A stretch of DNA of 64,000 bases. Source: an uncultured Lachnospiraceae bacterium. GTDB lineage: Bacteria > Bacillota > Clostridia > Lachnospirales > Lachnospiraceae. The translations under genes and the position numbers were made by a program. This document shows positions 54,940 to 63,913 of the stretch, piece after piece. The stretch covers positions 1-64,000 of the forward strand of contig CAJUHJ010000001.1 of the NCBI GenBank assembly GCA_910586355.1. The letters are read 5' to 3'. The first letter of the stretch is position 1. Each line of letters opens with the position of its first letter. Under the pieces are notes generated by a model. That model made no database searches and had not been told where the DNA came from. It saw only the letters and a program-made list of their open reading frames with translations.

Positions 54940-55877
54940 AATTGTCTATTGTTATTCCAGTATATTATAATGAAGACAATCTAATACCGCTGTATGAGGA
55001 TATACAGAAAAAGATTATTCAGGTAATTGATTATGAATATGAAATTGTTATGGTAAATGATGGTTCAAAAGATAATAGTTACGAGGTTATGCAGGAATTA
55101 TCAAAAAAGGATAAAAATATTAAAATTATTAGTTTGTCTCGTAATTTTGGTTCTCATGCAGCAATTTTGTGTGGATTGTCACATTGTACAGGAGATTGTG
55201 CAGTAGTGAAAGCCGCAGATTTACAAGAACCAACAGAATTGATTTTAGATATGGTTAAGAGTTGGAAAAAAGGTAGTAATGTTGTATTAGCTGTTAGAAA
55301 AGATAGAGATGAAGCTGCAAGCCAAAAATTATTTGCGAATTTGTATTATTTTATTGTTAGAAAGACTTCTCTACCATCTATGCCAAAAGGGGGATTTGAT
55401 GTATATTTGCTAGATAGGAAAGTGATTCGTGTTTTGGAGGCTTTTGATGAAAAAAATAGTGCTTTAACAGGACAAATACTTTGGAGTGGTTTTAAAACAG
55501 ATATAGTTTATTATACACGATTGGCAAGAGAGGTTGGCAGTAGCAAATGGACGTTAAGAAAAAAAATACGTTTGGTGATGGACACGTTATTTAGTTTTTC
55601 TACATTACCTATTTCTATCGTATTATCAGTGGGAATTTGTTCGTTTTTAGGAGCAATGATTTGGGCGGTTGTGGTTATTGTATTTAAGTTGGCTGGAAAT
55701 ATATCAGTTAGCGGATGGACAACTTTATTTATTTTTAATTTAGCTAGTTTTGGTATTATTATGCTCACACTTGGTATTTTAGGAGAATATTTATGGAGAA
55801 CGTTTGATGCTTCAAGAAATCGTCCTCCATATATTATAGAAAATGAAAATAATATAGGAGACAGTAAGGATGATTAA
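54936..55877 (+). CDS. GT2 polyprenyl-phosphate glycosyltransferase (GtrB/ArnC-like)
   Basis: 313 residues: LSIVIPVYYNEDNLIPLYE, NDGSKDNS, LSRNFGSHAAI and KAADLQEP in the GT-A domain, then two membrane helices (about 225-255 and 262-288). This is the GtrB plan, loading one sugar on undecaprenyl phosphate for use outside the membrane, for example by the YfhO-like protein. The start overlaps the previous stop (ATGA). Confidence 0.88.
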   Translation: MKLSIVIPVYYNEDNLIPLYEDIQKKIIQVIDYEYEIVMVNDGSKDNSYEVMQELSKKDKNIKIISLSRNFGSHAAILCGLSHCTGDCAVVKAADLQEPTELILDMVKSWKKGSNVVLAVRKDRDEAASQKLFANLYYFIVRKTSLPSMPKGGFDVYLLDRKVIRVLEAFDEKNSALTGQILWSGFKTDIVYYTRLAREVGSSKWTLRKKIRLVMDTLFSFSTLPISIVLSVGICSFLGAMIWAVVVIVFKLAGNISVSGWTTLFIFNLASFGIIMLTLGILGEYLWRTFDASRNRPPYIIENENNIGDSKDD

Positions 55878-56283
55878 ATATAATATTTCGGATAGTGCAA
55901 GTATGTCAAAGACATTTTCTGAAAGTGATGTTTATTTGTTTGCTGGGATTACAGGAGATTTTAATTCAGTGCATATAAATTCTGAAGTTGCTAAAAGAGG
56001 TATTTTTGGAGAGAGAATTGCGCATGGTATTTTAGTATCGGGATTAATTTCAGCTGTAATCGGTATGAAACTTCCTGGAGAGGGAAGTATTTATATGGAA
56101 CAAGATTTAAAATTTTTAAAACCAGTTAAGATTGGAGATACTGTGACGGCAACAGTGAGAATTGTGGAAATTATAAATGAAGCTAAAGGGATATTAAAGC
56201 TCGATACAATAGTCAGAAATCAGAATGAAGAAACAGTTATTGATGGTTATGCAGTCGTAAAAGTTCCAGTAGTAAAGGAGTGA
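55870..56283 (+). CDS. MaoC-like (R)-specific enoyl-CoA hydratase
   Basis: 137 residues, hotdog fold. [14 protein letters not shown] matches the hydratase-2 motif with catalytic Asp30 and His35, the positions seen in PhaJ. It would add water to an enoyl-CoA such as crotonyl-CoA to give (R)-3-hydroxyacyl-CoA. Such a gene is unexpected in a glycan cluster. It overlaps the GtrB-like gene by 8 bp and lies 8 bp before an N-acyltransferase-like gene, so it may supply the acyl donor for that enzyme. Confidence 0.85.
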   Translation: MIKYNISDSASMSKTFSESDVYLFAGITGDFNSVHINSEVAKRGIFGERIAHGILVSGLISAVIGMKLPGEGSIYMEQDLKFLKPVKIGDTVTATVRIVEIINEAKGILKLDTIVRNQNEETVIDGYAVVKVPVVKE

Positions 56284-56290
56284 AAATATT

Positions 56291-56989
56291 ATGAAGAAAA
56301 TAAGTCAAACAGCTGAAATAGCTAAAACAGCAATTATACATGAAGGAGTAGAGATAGAAGATGATGTAATCATTCATGATTATGTTGTAATTTATCCAGG
56401 AAGTGTAATAAAAAAGGGGACTGAAATTTTTGACCATTGTGTTTTAGGGAAATTGCCGACTTCACCAGGTATTACTTCCAGAAAGTTAAAAACAGAGTAC
56501 TCAGAATTGGTGATAGGGGAAAACTGCGTTTTATGTCCAGGAGTTGTTGTTTATGCTGGGACTAAAATAGGTAATCATAATTTGTTGGGTGATTTTTGTT
56601 CTATTCGTGAAGAATGTGTGATTGGAAACAATTGTATTATTAGCCGAAATGTTAGTGTAAATTATAATACAAGTATAGGAAATGATACTAAAATTATGGA
56701 TAATACTCATATTACAGGCAATATGAAGATTGGAAACCATGTATTTATTAGTGTATTAGTGGCTACTACAAATGATAATACAATGGGTAGGGAAGAATAC
56801 GATGAAGATCATGTGCAAGGCGCTATTATTGGCGATGATGTAACAATTGGAGCTGCTGCTAATATTTTGCCTGGAGTTGCAATAGGAAAGAATGTTATTG
56901 TAGGCGCGAGTGCATTAGTAACAAAGGATGTACCAAATAATAAAGTAGTCATGGGCGTGCCGGCTAAAATAGTCAGGGATGTGAAATAG
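56291..56989 (+). CDS. Left-handed beta-helix acyltransferase (FdtC/QdtC-like)
   Basis: 232 residues made largely of hexapeptide repeats ([LIV]GxxxI type: [46 protein letters not shown]). The end [13 protein letters not shown] is typical of this family. Such trimeric enzymes acylate the 3-amino group of dTDP-sugars using acetyl- or other acyl-CoA. Its place between the hydratase and the aminotransferase suggests a 3-hydroxyacyl donor (inference). Confidence 0.85.
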   Translation: MKKISQTAEIAKTAIIHEGVEIEDDVIIHDYVVIYPGSVIKKGTEIFDHCVLGKLPTSPGITSRKLKTEYSELVIGENCVLCPGVVVYAGTKIGNHNLLGDFCSIREECVIGNNCIISRNVSVNYNTSIGNDTKIMDNTHITGNMKIGNHVFISVLVATTNDNTMGREEYDEDHVQGAIIGDDVTIGAAANILPGVAIGKNVIVGASALVTKDVPNNKVVMGVPAKIVRDVK

Positions 56990-57001
56990 GGAGAAAAAAT
57001 C

Positions 57002-58096
57002 ATGAAAATCATGCCAAACTGTCTTGATAGAGGGTTTTACATGTACCAGAAAGAGTTTGAGGAAAAAGCATTGGAGGTACTTCGATCTGGATGGTATGTT
57101 CTTGGAAATGAAGTGAGATGTTTTGAAAAAGAATTTGCTGCGTATACAGGAGCTAAGTATTGTGTTGGCCTAGCTAGTGGATTAGATGCTTTGTGGATTG
57201 CATTTCGTGTCTTGGGAATTGGAGCAGGTGATGAAGTAATTGTCCAAGGAAATACTTATATTGCAAGTGTAATGGGGATTACGATTAATGGTGCAACACC
57301 TATATTTGTTGAACCAGATGAATACAATAATATAGATGTCTCAAAAATAGAGGAGAAAATTACAAATAAAACAAAAGCGATATTAGTTGTTCATTTGTAT
57401 GGACAAGCATCCAACATGGAGCCAATTGTAGGTATTGCGAAAAAATATAATTTAAGACTTGTAGAAGACTGTGCTCAATCACATGGAGCTTGTTTCCAAA
57501 ATCAGATGACAGGAACTTTTGGTGATATAGGATGCTTTTCTTTTTATCCATCAAAGAATCTAGGCGCTTTTGGGGATGCAGGCGCTATTATAACAAATAG
57601 TACGCAGATTGCAGAGGCAGTACGGATTTTTCGGAATTATGGAAGTGAAAAAAGGTACTATAATAAAGTGGTTGGGGCAAATTCAAGATTGGATGAGCTT
57701 CAGGCAGGATTATTAAGAGTTCGGTTGAAACATTTGGATGAGTTGTTGGAAGAAAAAACACGTATTTGTCAAAAATATTTACTTGAGCTATATAACGAAA
57801 AATTTGAGTTGCCAAAGATAAGAGAAGGCTCAACACATATTTGGCATCAGTTTGTTATTCATTGTAAAGATAGAGAACGGTTGATTGAATATTTGGATAA
57901 AAGTGGTATAGGCAGTATTATTCATTATCCCATTCCACCACATTTATCTGAAGCATATTCATACCTTGGAATAAAAAGAGGAAGTTTGCCAATTACAGAG
58001 CAATATGCAGATGAGGTATTGTCTATACCATTGTACAATGGAATGACAGAAGAAGAACAGGATTATGTAATTCAGATTATGAATTCTTTTGAGTAG
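57002..58096 (+). CDS. DegT-family dTDP-3-keto-sugar aminotransferase (FdtB/QdtB-like)
   Basis: 364 residues. Lys185 in SFYPSKNLGAFGDAG binds PLP; VEDCAQSHGA and GANSRLDELQAGLLRV are typical of the FdtB/QdtB/DesV group acting at C3. Last gene of the + strand block, ending just before a bidirectional terminator. Together with RfbA, RfbB, the isomerase and the acyltransferase it completes a pathway to a dTDP-3-acylamido-3,6-dideoxyhexose. Confidence 0.9.
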   Translation: MKIMPNCLDRGFYMYQKEFEEKALEVLRSGWYVLGNEVRCFEKEFAAYTGAKYCVGLASGLDALWIAFRVLGIGAGDEVIVQGNTYIASVMGITINGATPIFVEPDEYNNIDVSKIEEKITNKTKAILVVHLYGQASNMEPIVGIAKKYNLRLVEDCAQSHGACFQNQMTGTFGDIGCFSFYPSKNLGAFGDAGAIITNSTQIAEAVRIFRNYGSEKRYYNKVVGANSRLDELQAGLLRVRLKHLDELLEEKTRICQKYLLELYNEKFELPKIREGSTHIWHQFVIHCKDRERLIEYLDKSGIGSIIHYPIPPHLSEAYSYLGIKRGSLPITEQYADEVLSIPLYNGMTEEEQDYVIQIMNSFE

Positions 58097-58107
58097 TGTG
58101 AAACTTT

Positions 58108-58156
58108 AAAAAATGTCTCTTATAGAGTTGTATATAATTCAATAAGAGACGTTTTT
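58108..58156. terminator. Bidirectional intrinsic terminator between convergent operons
   Basis: GTCTCTTAT (58115-58123) pairs perfectly with ATAAGAGAC (58142-58150) across an 18-nt loop. On the + strand it is followed by GTTTTT; on the - strand the A-run at 58108-58113 gives a T-run. It ends both the + strand glycan block and the - strand MBOAT operon. Confidence 0.9.
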
Positions 58157-58179
58157 CACTTTCTGAGATAAGTTAAAGT

Positions 58180-59706
58180 CTAGTAATACATATAAACAAA
58201 ACCATTTCCAGCATGCCCAGAACCATAAATTCCTAAAATAATGATTGCTAATATTCCGGCATAATAAATGCTCCAACGTAGTACAAGTGGGTAAGAGGAA
58301 ATTTTATCTCTGACTTTTGTGCCTTTTTCCTGCATGGAGCTGATTTTCCAAAGAACTAAAACTGCTAAAATTCCTACCGAAAAATCTTTTCTATCTAAAC
58401 CAATGTCATATAAAGATTCATCAAATAATACCCATATGTTAAATTTTGCGAATATTCTTTGAAGTATTTCAAAACTTTTATTTAACTCTCCGGGAGCTGT
58501 CAAAAGACGACTGCATACATACAAGAAAAAAGTTCGTATAATTTGAAATAGATGATACCATTTTGAGGATGTATTAATATTAAGCGTTTGTGTAAGTTTT
58601 TTAAATTCCGGCGCAAATACTGTTGATATAATAATAATTAAGCCCCAGTAACATCCCCAGACAACGTAGTTTGATCCGGTACCATGCCAAACACCTGTTA
58701 ATATCCATACAGAGGCTAATGGTATAACCGACATTAAAGATCTGGCAAAACGACTCCCAAATGTCTTTTTGGCCTTTTGGCATGTTTTGGATAAAAAGGA
58801 ACTACTAACAATTGGCATATAGATATAGTCTTTAAACCACGTACCAAGTGTAATATGCCATCTATGCCAAAATTCTGCAGCGCTTTTGGCGTAAAAGGGT
58901 CTTCGGAAATTTTCATCTAAGTGTATAGACATTATTTCTGAAAAACCCAATGCTATATCCATACAGCCAGAAAAATCACAATATAGTTCAATCGCCGATA
59001 ATAGAATGGCGATAACTAGTATAAATCCTTCATAAGAAGAATAGTTGTCAAATACTTCACTAGTAAATATTGCAAAACGGTCAGCAATAACCATTTTCTT
59101 AAAATATCCCCATATCATTCTTTGTATGCCAAAACATAAATTTTTGTAATTAAATGGATGACCTTCGATTAACTGAGGAGCTAATCTTCTATAACGTGGA
59201 ATAGGTCCTTGAATAATTTGAGGAAAATATATCATGTACAAAAAGAATTTTAAAAAATTATGTTCAACTTTTTCTCTTCTCCAATAAACGTCTGTTATAT
59301 AACCGATAACTGAAAAAGTATAATAAGATATTCCAAGTGGTACAATTTCACGAAATCCTATTGATTTAAGACTGAGAATATTAGTTAATGCCTCAAAAAA
59401 AGAATTTCCAATTTTTGCATACAAAAGCATGGTTAAAATGAGTAGAATACCTATTATAAGATGTATTTTGGCTTTTTTTCGATTGGGATTACTGTTGTTA
59501 TAAATATCTTCTATATTACGGGCCGTAATATATGCAGTTATGGCGGCATATATTACAAAGACAAAAGATTCAATTCCCGTATTAAGATAAAAAATTGTAC
59601 TGGATGTTAATAAAATAAGCCACCGATATTTTATCGGAAACAGAAAATATAATAGTAATGTTATACTTGCAAAAACTAAAAATTGAATTGAAATGAAACT
59701 AATCAT
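58180..59706 (-). CDS. MBOAT-family O-acyltransferase (DltB/AlgI-like)
   Basis: 508 residues with about 11 membrane helices. EFWHRWHITLGTWFKDYIYM and the WHGTGSNYVVWG segment (catalytic His near 340) are the classic MBOAT signatures. Members pass acyl groups across the membrane to extracellular polymers: DltB from a carrier protein, AlgI/PatA from acetyl-CoA. A good AAGGAA site precedes the ATG. It is in an operon with an SGNH-like gene 9 bp upstream, the usual partner that completes the transfer. Confidence 0.92.
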   Translation of the reverse strand: MISFISIQFLVFASITLLLYFLFPIKYRWLILLTSSTIFYLNTGIESFVFVIYAAITAYITARNIEDIYNNSNPNRKKAKIHLIIGILLILTMLLYAKIGNSFFEALTNILSLKSIGFREIVPLGISYYTFSVIGYITDVYWRREKVEHNFLKFFLYMIYFPQIIQGPIPRYRRLAPQLIEGHPFNYKNLCFGIQRMIWGYFKKMVIADRFAIFTSEVFDNYSSYEGFILVIAILLSAIELYCDFSGCMDIALGFSEIMSIHLDENFRRPFYAKSAAEFWHRWHITLGTWFKDYIYMPIVSSSFLSKTCQKAKKTFGSRFARSLMSVIPLASVWILTGVWHGTGSNYVVWGCYWGLIIIISTVFAPEFKKLTQTLNINTSSKWYHLFQIIRTFFLYVCSRLLTAPGELNKSFEILQRIFAKFNIWVLFDESLYDIGLDRKDFSVGILAVLVLWKISSMQEKGTKVRDKISSYPLVLRWSIYYAGILAIIILGIYGSGHAGNGFVYMYY

Positions 59707-59715
59707 AATTATTCC

Positions 59716-61356
59716 TTATTCTACATTTTCCCAAATGTTGGGTCCTGTTTCCTGTTGTAATGTGGTTGTTGAGGTTGCTTTATATCTGCTTTGAGCAGGA
59801 TTAACAGAGCCTGAAGTATCGAAAAAACAAGAAATCATAACTTGTTCAAGCTGCGTATTATATATTACAAAATTAAACCCTCTTCCAGATAAAGAGGCTT
59901 CTTTTTCATCAATCATAATGCTTGACCGCCCACCGCTTTTTAATCCACCACTTGTAATTTCATAGGATAAATTATCAATTTTTCCTTCACAATTTATATC
60001 ACTAATATAGGAAAAATCTTCCCAAATTTTATCAGATGAAATTATGGCAGCATAACTGCAGCCTTGTTTATTGGTTAAAGTTGTTTTCAAACCAAGTTCG
60101 TGGAGTTGTTTTTGTTCTAATGTTGTTAAATGCTTTATTGCGTCATTGTAAATTGAAATAAAGATAAGATTATGATTAATGTCTAGGTTATTTAATTCTG
60201 TTAGAAATTTATTGAAGTTAGTCGCTGAAAGCAAGTCTTGTTTTGTGTATATAAATTGTTTTTGAATATCAAAAAGAGATTTCTGTTGTTCAAAAACCTG
60301 CTGAACGGATGAGTTTGGTAATTCAAAATTATAATTTTTCTGTAAAAATTCTCCTATAAAATCGGTAATTTTAATTGCGCCTGAGAGATTACAATGAGAT
60401 TCATTTATTAAATCTAAATTATGTTGAAAATTAGTTTTTAAAGTAAATTCATTAATATCCAAATATTTTAAATGAAACTTATTTGCTAATGTTTTGATTG
60501 CATGATGTTGAGATCTGGTAGAGCTTGTATAACTGGTAAAAAGGACTAAATCGGCGCCCGCAGTATCACACAAATCAATCATTTCGGATAAGTATTTTTC
60601 TTTTTTTAATGTTATAGGAGTAATAAAATTATTATTACTGGTGGAATAAGTATTTATGATATCGTCTGCTACTTCCATATAAGTTATATTTCCGTTCATA
60701 CCTATGGCAGCTTTAGGATCATAGCCTAAAAAATTTTTCTGAGTTAAATTTTTCCAATTTTCGTGTGTATTATATAATTTAGAATAATAGTCCCATACGT
60801 CGATTTCTTTATTAAATTTCTGGATAGTCTTTAAAGCCTTTTGTTTAATTGATAATGTTTTTATATTATCGAGCGAATGATGAAGGTATGATTCGTCTTG
60901 ATAGTTTAATAATTCTATTCTGTCAGAATCTAATATAACTTTTGTATCAAGAAATACAACTTTTGGTGATTGGTAATTTAAAACTTCTTCTAATGTATAT
61001 AAAGTCATAGGAAATGCTTGGCCAGACACACCGGCTGACACGCTTGTTATTCCATATTGTTCATATAAATGCTGGCTAGATATGTTTGAGATAATAGGAC
61101 TGCGTCCAACAAAACATACATCATAAGAATTAGGGTAATTATGGATATTATTGAATCCTGTTTGTTCATTGACTCCTAATTTAGGTACAGATAAAATAGT
61201 TCGAAATTCTAATAATAAGAACATCAGGATTAAAATAAAAAGCAAAGATTTTAGTAAAATTTTTAAATATCTTTTATAAATAAAATATATAAAATATAGA
61301 ATATATACAACATATTTAAAATATTTGTTGGTCATATATTTTTGGAATTTTTCCAT
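59716..61356 (-). CDS. Membrane-anchored SGNH-like protein (DltD/AlgX-role)
   Basis: 546 residues: basic N-terminus, one or two hydrophobic segments (about 13-50), then an extracytoplasmic domain. YDVCFVGRSPIISN offers Ser86 as nucleophile in a GxS position, and NESHCNLSGAIKI provides the later His of an SGNH/DxxH-type site. The last 130 residues look like a beta-rich domain. No close family is recognised, but the plan and the operon with MBOAT match DltD-like partners. AGGCGG precedes the ATG. Confidence 0.75.
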   Translation of the reverse strand: MEKFQKYMTNKYFKYVVYILYFIYFIYKRYLKILLKSLLFILILMFLLLEFRTILSVPKLGVNEQTGFNNIHNYPNSYDVCFVGRSPIISNISSQHLYEQYGITSVSAGVSGQAFPMTLYTLEEVLNYQSPKVVFLDTKVILDSDRIELLNYQDESYLHHSLDNIKTLSIKQKALKTIQKFNKEIDVWDYYSKLYNTHENWKNLTQKNFLGYDPKAAIGMNGNITYMEVADDIINTYSTSNNNFITPITLKKEKYLSEMIDLCDTAGADLVLFTSYTSSTRSQHHAIKTLANKFHLKYLDINEFTLKTNFQHNLDLINESHCNLSGAIKITDFIGEFLQKNYNFELPNSSVQQVFEQQKSLFDIQKQFIYTKQDLLSATNFNKFLTELNNLDINHNLIFISIYNDAIKHLTTLEQKQLHELGLKTTLTNKQGCSYAAIISSDKIWEDFSYISDINCEGKIDNLSYEITSGGLKSGGRSSIMIDEKEASLSGRGFNFVIYNTQLEQVMISCFFDTSGSVNPAQSRYKATSTTTLQQETGPNIWENVE

Positions 61357-61396
61357 AACATTATCCGCCTATGATAGAGTTAATTGTAATAGATTT

Positions 61397-61425
61397 AGAA
61401 TACTATATTTCTTTTATACATGCAA
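61397..61425 (-). promoter_or_regulatory. Possible promoter for the SGNH-MBOAT operon
   Basis: On the - strand TTGCAT (61425-61420) and TATTCT (61402-61397) with a 17-bp spacer, 41 bp from the ATG. The rest of the 253-bp divergent region (61357-61609) is very AT-rich; a weak + strand candidate (TTGTAA, 18 bp, TAAAAT, near 61476-61505) may serve the carrier-protein gene. Confidence 0.5.
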
Positions 61426-61609
61426 GATTTTTTTGTTTGATTTTAAAGGGATTTATTGGTTTATCTCAAAGGGGTTGTAATCAGCATATTTTTTATGATA
61501 AAATACAGTCATTATAGTTTGTATTTAATAAATCTATAATATCACAATTTGAATACTGAATAATTGTTATACGTCTAATAGAAAAATGAGAAAAGGAGAT
61601 TTTAATTTT

Positions 61610-61834
61610 ATGGAAGAAAAAATTTTAAGCTTATTACAGGCGGAGTATCCGGAAATTGATTTTAATGCATCAGATGAATTGGTAGATGACGGTATATTGG
61701 ATTCATTGACGCTGACGGGAATCATTGCAGTTTTGACAATTGAATTTGGCATTACCATTCCATATGAAGAAATTGTGGAAGATAATTTTAATTCTATTTC
61801 AGGTATGGCAAAAATGGTTGAGAGGTTAAGCTAA
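61610..61834 (+). CDS. Acyl/aminoacyl carrier protein (DltC-like)
   Basis: 74 residues, acidic, four-helix carrier fold. Ser32 in DDGILDSLTLTG is the phosphopantetheine site; the context is closer to DltC-type carriers (DDGILDS) than to fatty-acid ACP (DSLD). ATG 61610 is preferred over the longer frame from 61586; AAAAGGAG lies about 11 bp upstream. It is followed after 24 bp by an adenylating enzyme that could load it. Confidence 0.9.
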   Translation: MEEKILSLLQAEYPEIDFNASDELVDDGILDSLTLTGIIAVLTIEFGITIPYEEIVEDNFNSISGMAKMVERLS

Positions 61835-61858
61835 AACTTTGGTGAAAGCGGGGGCGCT

Positions 61859-63913
61859 ATGTATCAGACGATTGTGGAGGCAGTGCTTGCTCATGCGGGA
61901 AAAGACCCAGATAAGCTGGCAGTAGGATTTAAAAAGAATAGAATTACGTATGGATTATTAAAGGAACAAATGGTTACATTTGCAGCCAGTCTTAAGGATG
62001 TTTATAATATAGAAAAAGGCGATATAGTGATGTTGTCTGCAGTGTCAAAGCCAGATTATATTGTAGCATGGCTGGCAATACAGTTTTTGGGTGCAGTTTC
62101 TGTCCCTTTGGATAAAACGGCAAAAGAAGCAAATATTCGGGATATATATGGATTTATTGTCCCGAAACTGCTTTTGACGGATAGTAAATTTAATATGGAG
62201 CAGGCGGCAGGGATTCACAAAACTTCTTTAAAAGCGCTTTATTCTAAAGCGGTACAGGCAGCAGAGGACAAAGAAGGAACAGAATTGGCGTATCAGCTGC
62301 CGGAGATGGAAACAGTTGCTGAAATGCTGTTTACGACAGGTACGACAGGGAAACCAAAAGGAGCTATGCTGACGTATCATAATATTTATGCGAGTACACA
62401 TAATACATGGAAAGGGATAAATATGCAGAGTTCAGACAGGGTTCTGATTCCCCTTCCGCTCAACCATTCAGTCGGAATGAGAGTTTTGAGAACGATTCTT
62501 TATATAGGAGCTTCCGCCGTCATACAAAATGGATTTACGTTTGCGAAGGAATTGGAAGTGAATATTACAGAGTATGAGTGTACTGGCTTGGTAAGCGTAC
62601 CAGCATCAATAGAAGTTATATATCGTCAGATGCAGGATAAATTTTCAGATATTATGGGAAGATTAAGATATATGGAGTTTGGTGCAGGTTCTTTATCTTA
62701 TGACATGAAAAAGAAACTGGTGAAAGCGCTTCCCAATACAATCATTTACAATACATGGGGTTCTACGGAAACTGGAGGGGCGATTTTTTTAAATGTATCA
62801 GAATATCCGGATAAGCTGACGTCTATTGGAAAGCCAATCAATGGGGTAGAGCTAAAAGTTGTGGACGAGAATGGAAATACAATAGAGGCGCGGGACATCA
62901 ATACAGCAGGCAGAATGGTATTAAGAGGCCAAATGCAAATGGCAGGATATTATCATGCGCCTGAGCAGACAGCAGAAACGCTTGTGGATGGATGGCTGTA
63001 CACAAATGATATTGTATATACAGACAGAGACGGTTATGTATATATGCTGGGCAGAGCAGACGATATTATTAATGTTGGCGGAGAAAAAGTTTCTCCGGTT
63101 GAAGTGGAGAATATTGCAGCTGAGTTTGAAGAAATCAGAGAATGTGCTTGTATCGGAGTGGATGATCCGGAAGGGATACTTGGCAAAGTTCCAGTTTTGT
63201 ACGTGGCTCTGGAAGGCGCTGAATTTCATAAAGAAGAATTGATAAAATTTTTGGCAGAACGTATGGAGCGGTATAAAATGCCTCAGCATTATGTTCTGAT
63301 TCAAAAACTTCCAAGAAACAGAATGAATAAATTAAATCGAAAAGAATTGTATCAGCTATGGAAAAATAACGGTGCATTGGAGAGGATGAATGATACAATA
63401 CGGACAATTTTGAACCGAAGAAGTATCAGAGAATTTACAGATCAGAGTATTTCAAGGGCTGATTTGGAAATGATTGTACAGTGTGGTATCTATGCTCCGA
63501 GTGGACACAATCTTCAAACATGGAGATTTACTGTAATTCAGGATCAGAATCAGATTTCTCGATTAAAAGAAACTGCTGCCAGAGTAGCAAAAGAAAAAAA
63601 TGTTTATTTTTACGGATTTCAAAATCCGAACACTATGATCCTAATATCCAATGATAGGAAAAATAAAAATGCAATTCAGGACAGTGCATGTGCAGCGGAG
63701 AATATGATGTTGGCAGCACAGTCATATGGAATAGGTTCGGTATGGCAGAATACACTCCATCAGATTAGTGATGAACCTAAAATAAGAGAGTTGCTGCGGG
63801 AATATGAAATACCAGATACGCATATAGTTTGGACAGCTTTGCTGTTGGGCTATCCGATGCAGCCGGGCAAACTTTTAGCGAAAAAAATGGATGTTGTAAG
63901 ATGGTATCCTTAG
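61859..63913 (+). CDS. Acyl-adenylating enzyme fused to a nitroreductase domain
   Basis: 684 residues. Residues 1 to about 505 form an ANL adenylating enzyme: A3 loop TTGTTGKPKG (159-168), NTWGSTETGG (A5), GWLYTNDIVYTDRDGYVYML with GRADDIINVGGEKVSP (A7-A8) and the C-terminal Lys in NRMNKLNRK. From about 510 a nitroreductase-type FMN domain follows (ILNRRSIREFTDQ, YAPSGHNLQTWRF, AAENMMLAAQSYGIGSVW). The sequence reads more like 4-coumarate/fatty-acyl ligases than DltA. It probably loads an acyl or aminoacyl group on the carrier at 61610, while the flavin domain oxidises or reduces it (inference). The fusion appears genuine: one uninterrupted frame. Confidence 0.88.
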   Translation: MYQTIVEAVLAHAGKDPDKLAVGFKKNRITYGLLKEQMVTFAASLKDVYNIEKGDIVMLSAVSKPDYIVAWLAIQFLGAVSVPLDKTAKEANIRDIYGFIVPKLLLTDSKFNMEQAAGIHKTSLKALYSKAVQAAEDKEGTELAYQLPEMETVAEMLFTTGTTGKPKGAMLTYHNIYASTHNTWKGINMQSSDRVLIPLPLNHSVGMRVLRTILYIGASAVIQNGFTFAKELEVNITEYECTGLVSVPASIEVIYRQMQDKFSDIMGRLRYMEFGAGSLSYDMKKKLVKALPNTIIYNTWGSTETGGAIFLNVSEYPDKLTSIGKPINGVELKVVDENGNTIEARDINTAGRMVLRGQMQMAGYYHAPEQTAETLVDGWLYTNDIVYTDRDGYVYMLGRADDIINVGGEKVSPVEVENIAAEFEEIRECACIGVDDPEGILGKVPVLYVALEGAEFHKEELIKFLAERMERYKMPQHYVLIQKLPRNRMNKLNRKELYQLWKNNGALERMNDTIRTILNRRSIREFTDQSISRADLEMIVQCGIYAPSGHNLQTWRFTVIQDQNQISRLKETAARVAKEKNVYFYGFQNPNTMILISNDRKNKNAIQDSACAAENMMLAAQSYGIGSVWQNTLHQISDEPKIRELLREYEIPDTHIVWTALLLGYPMQPGKLLAKKMDVVRWYP

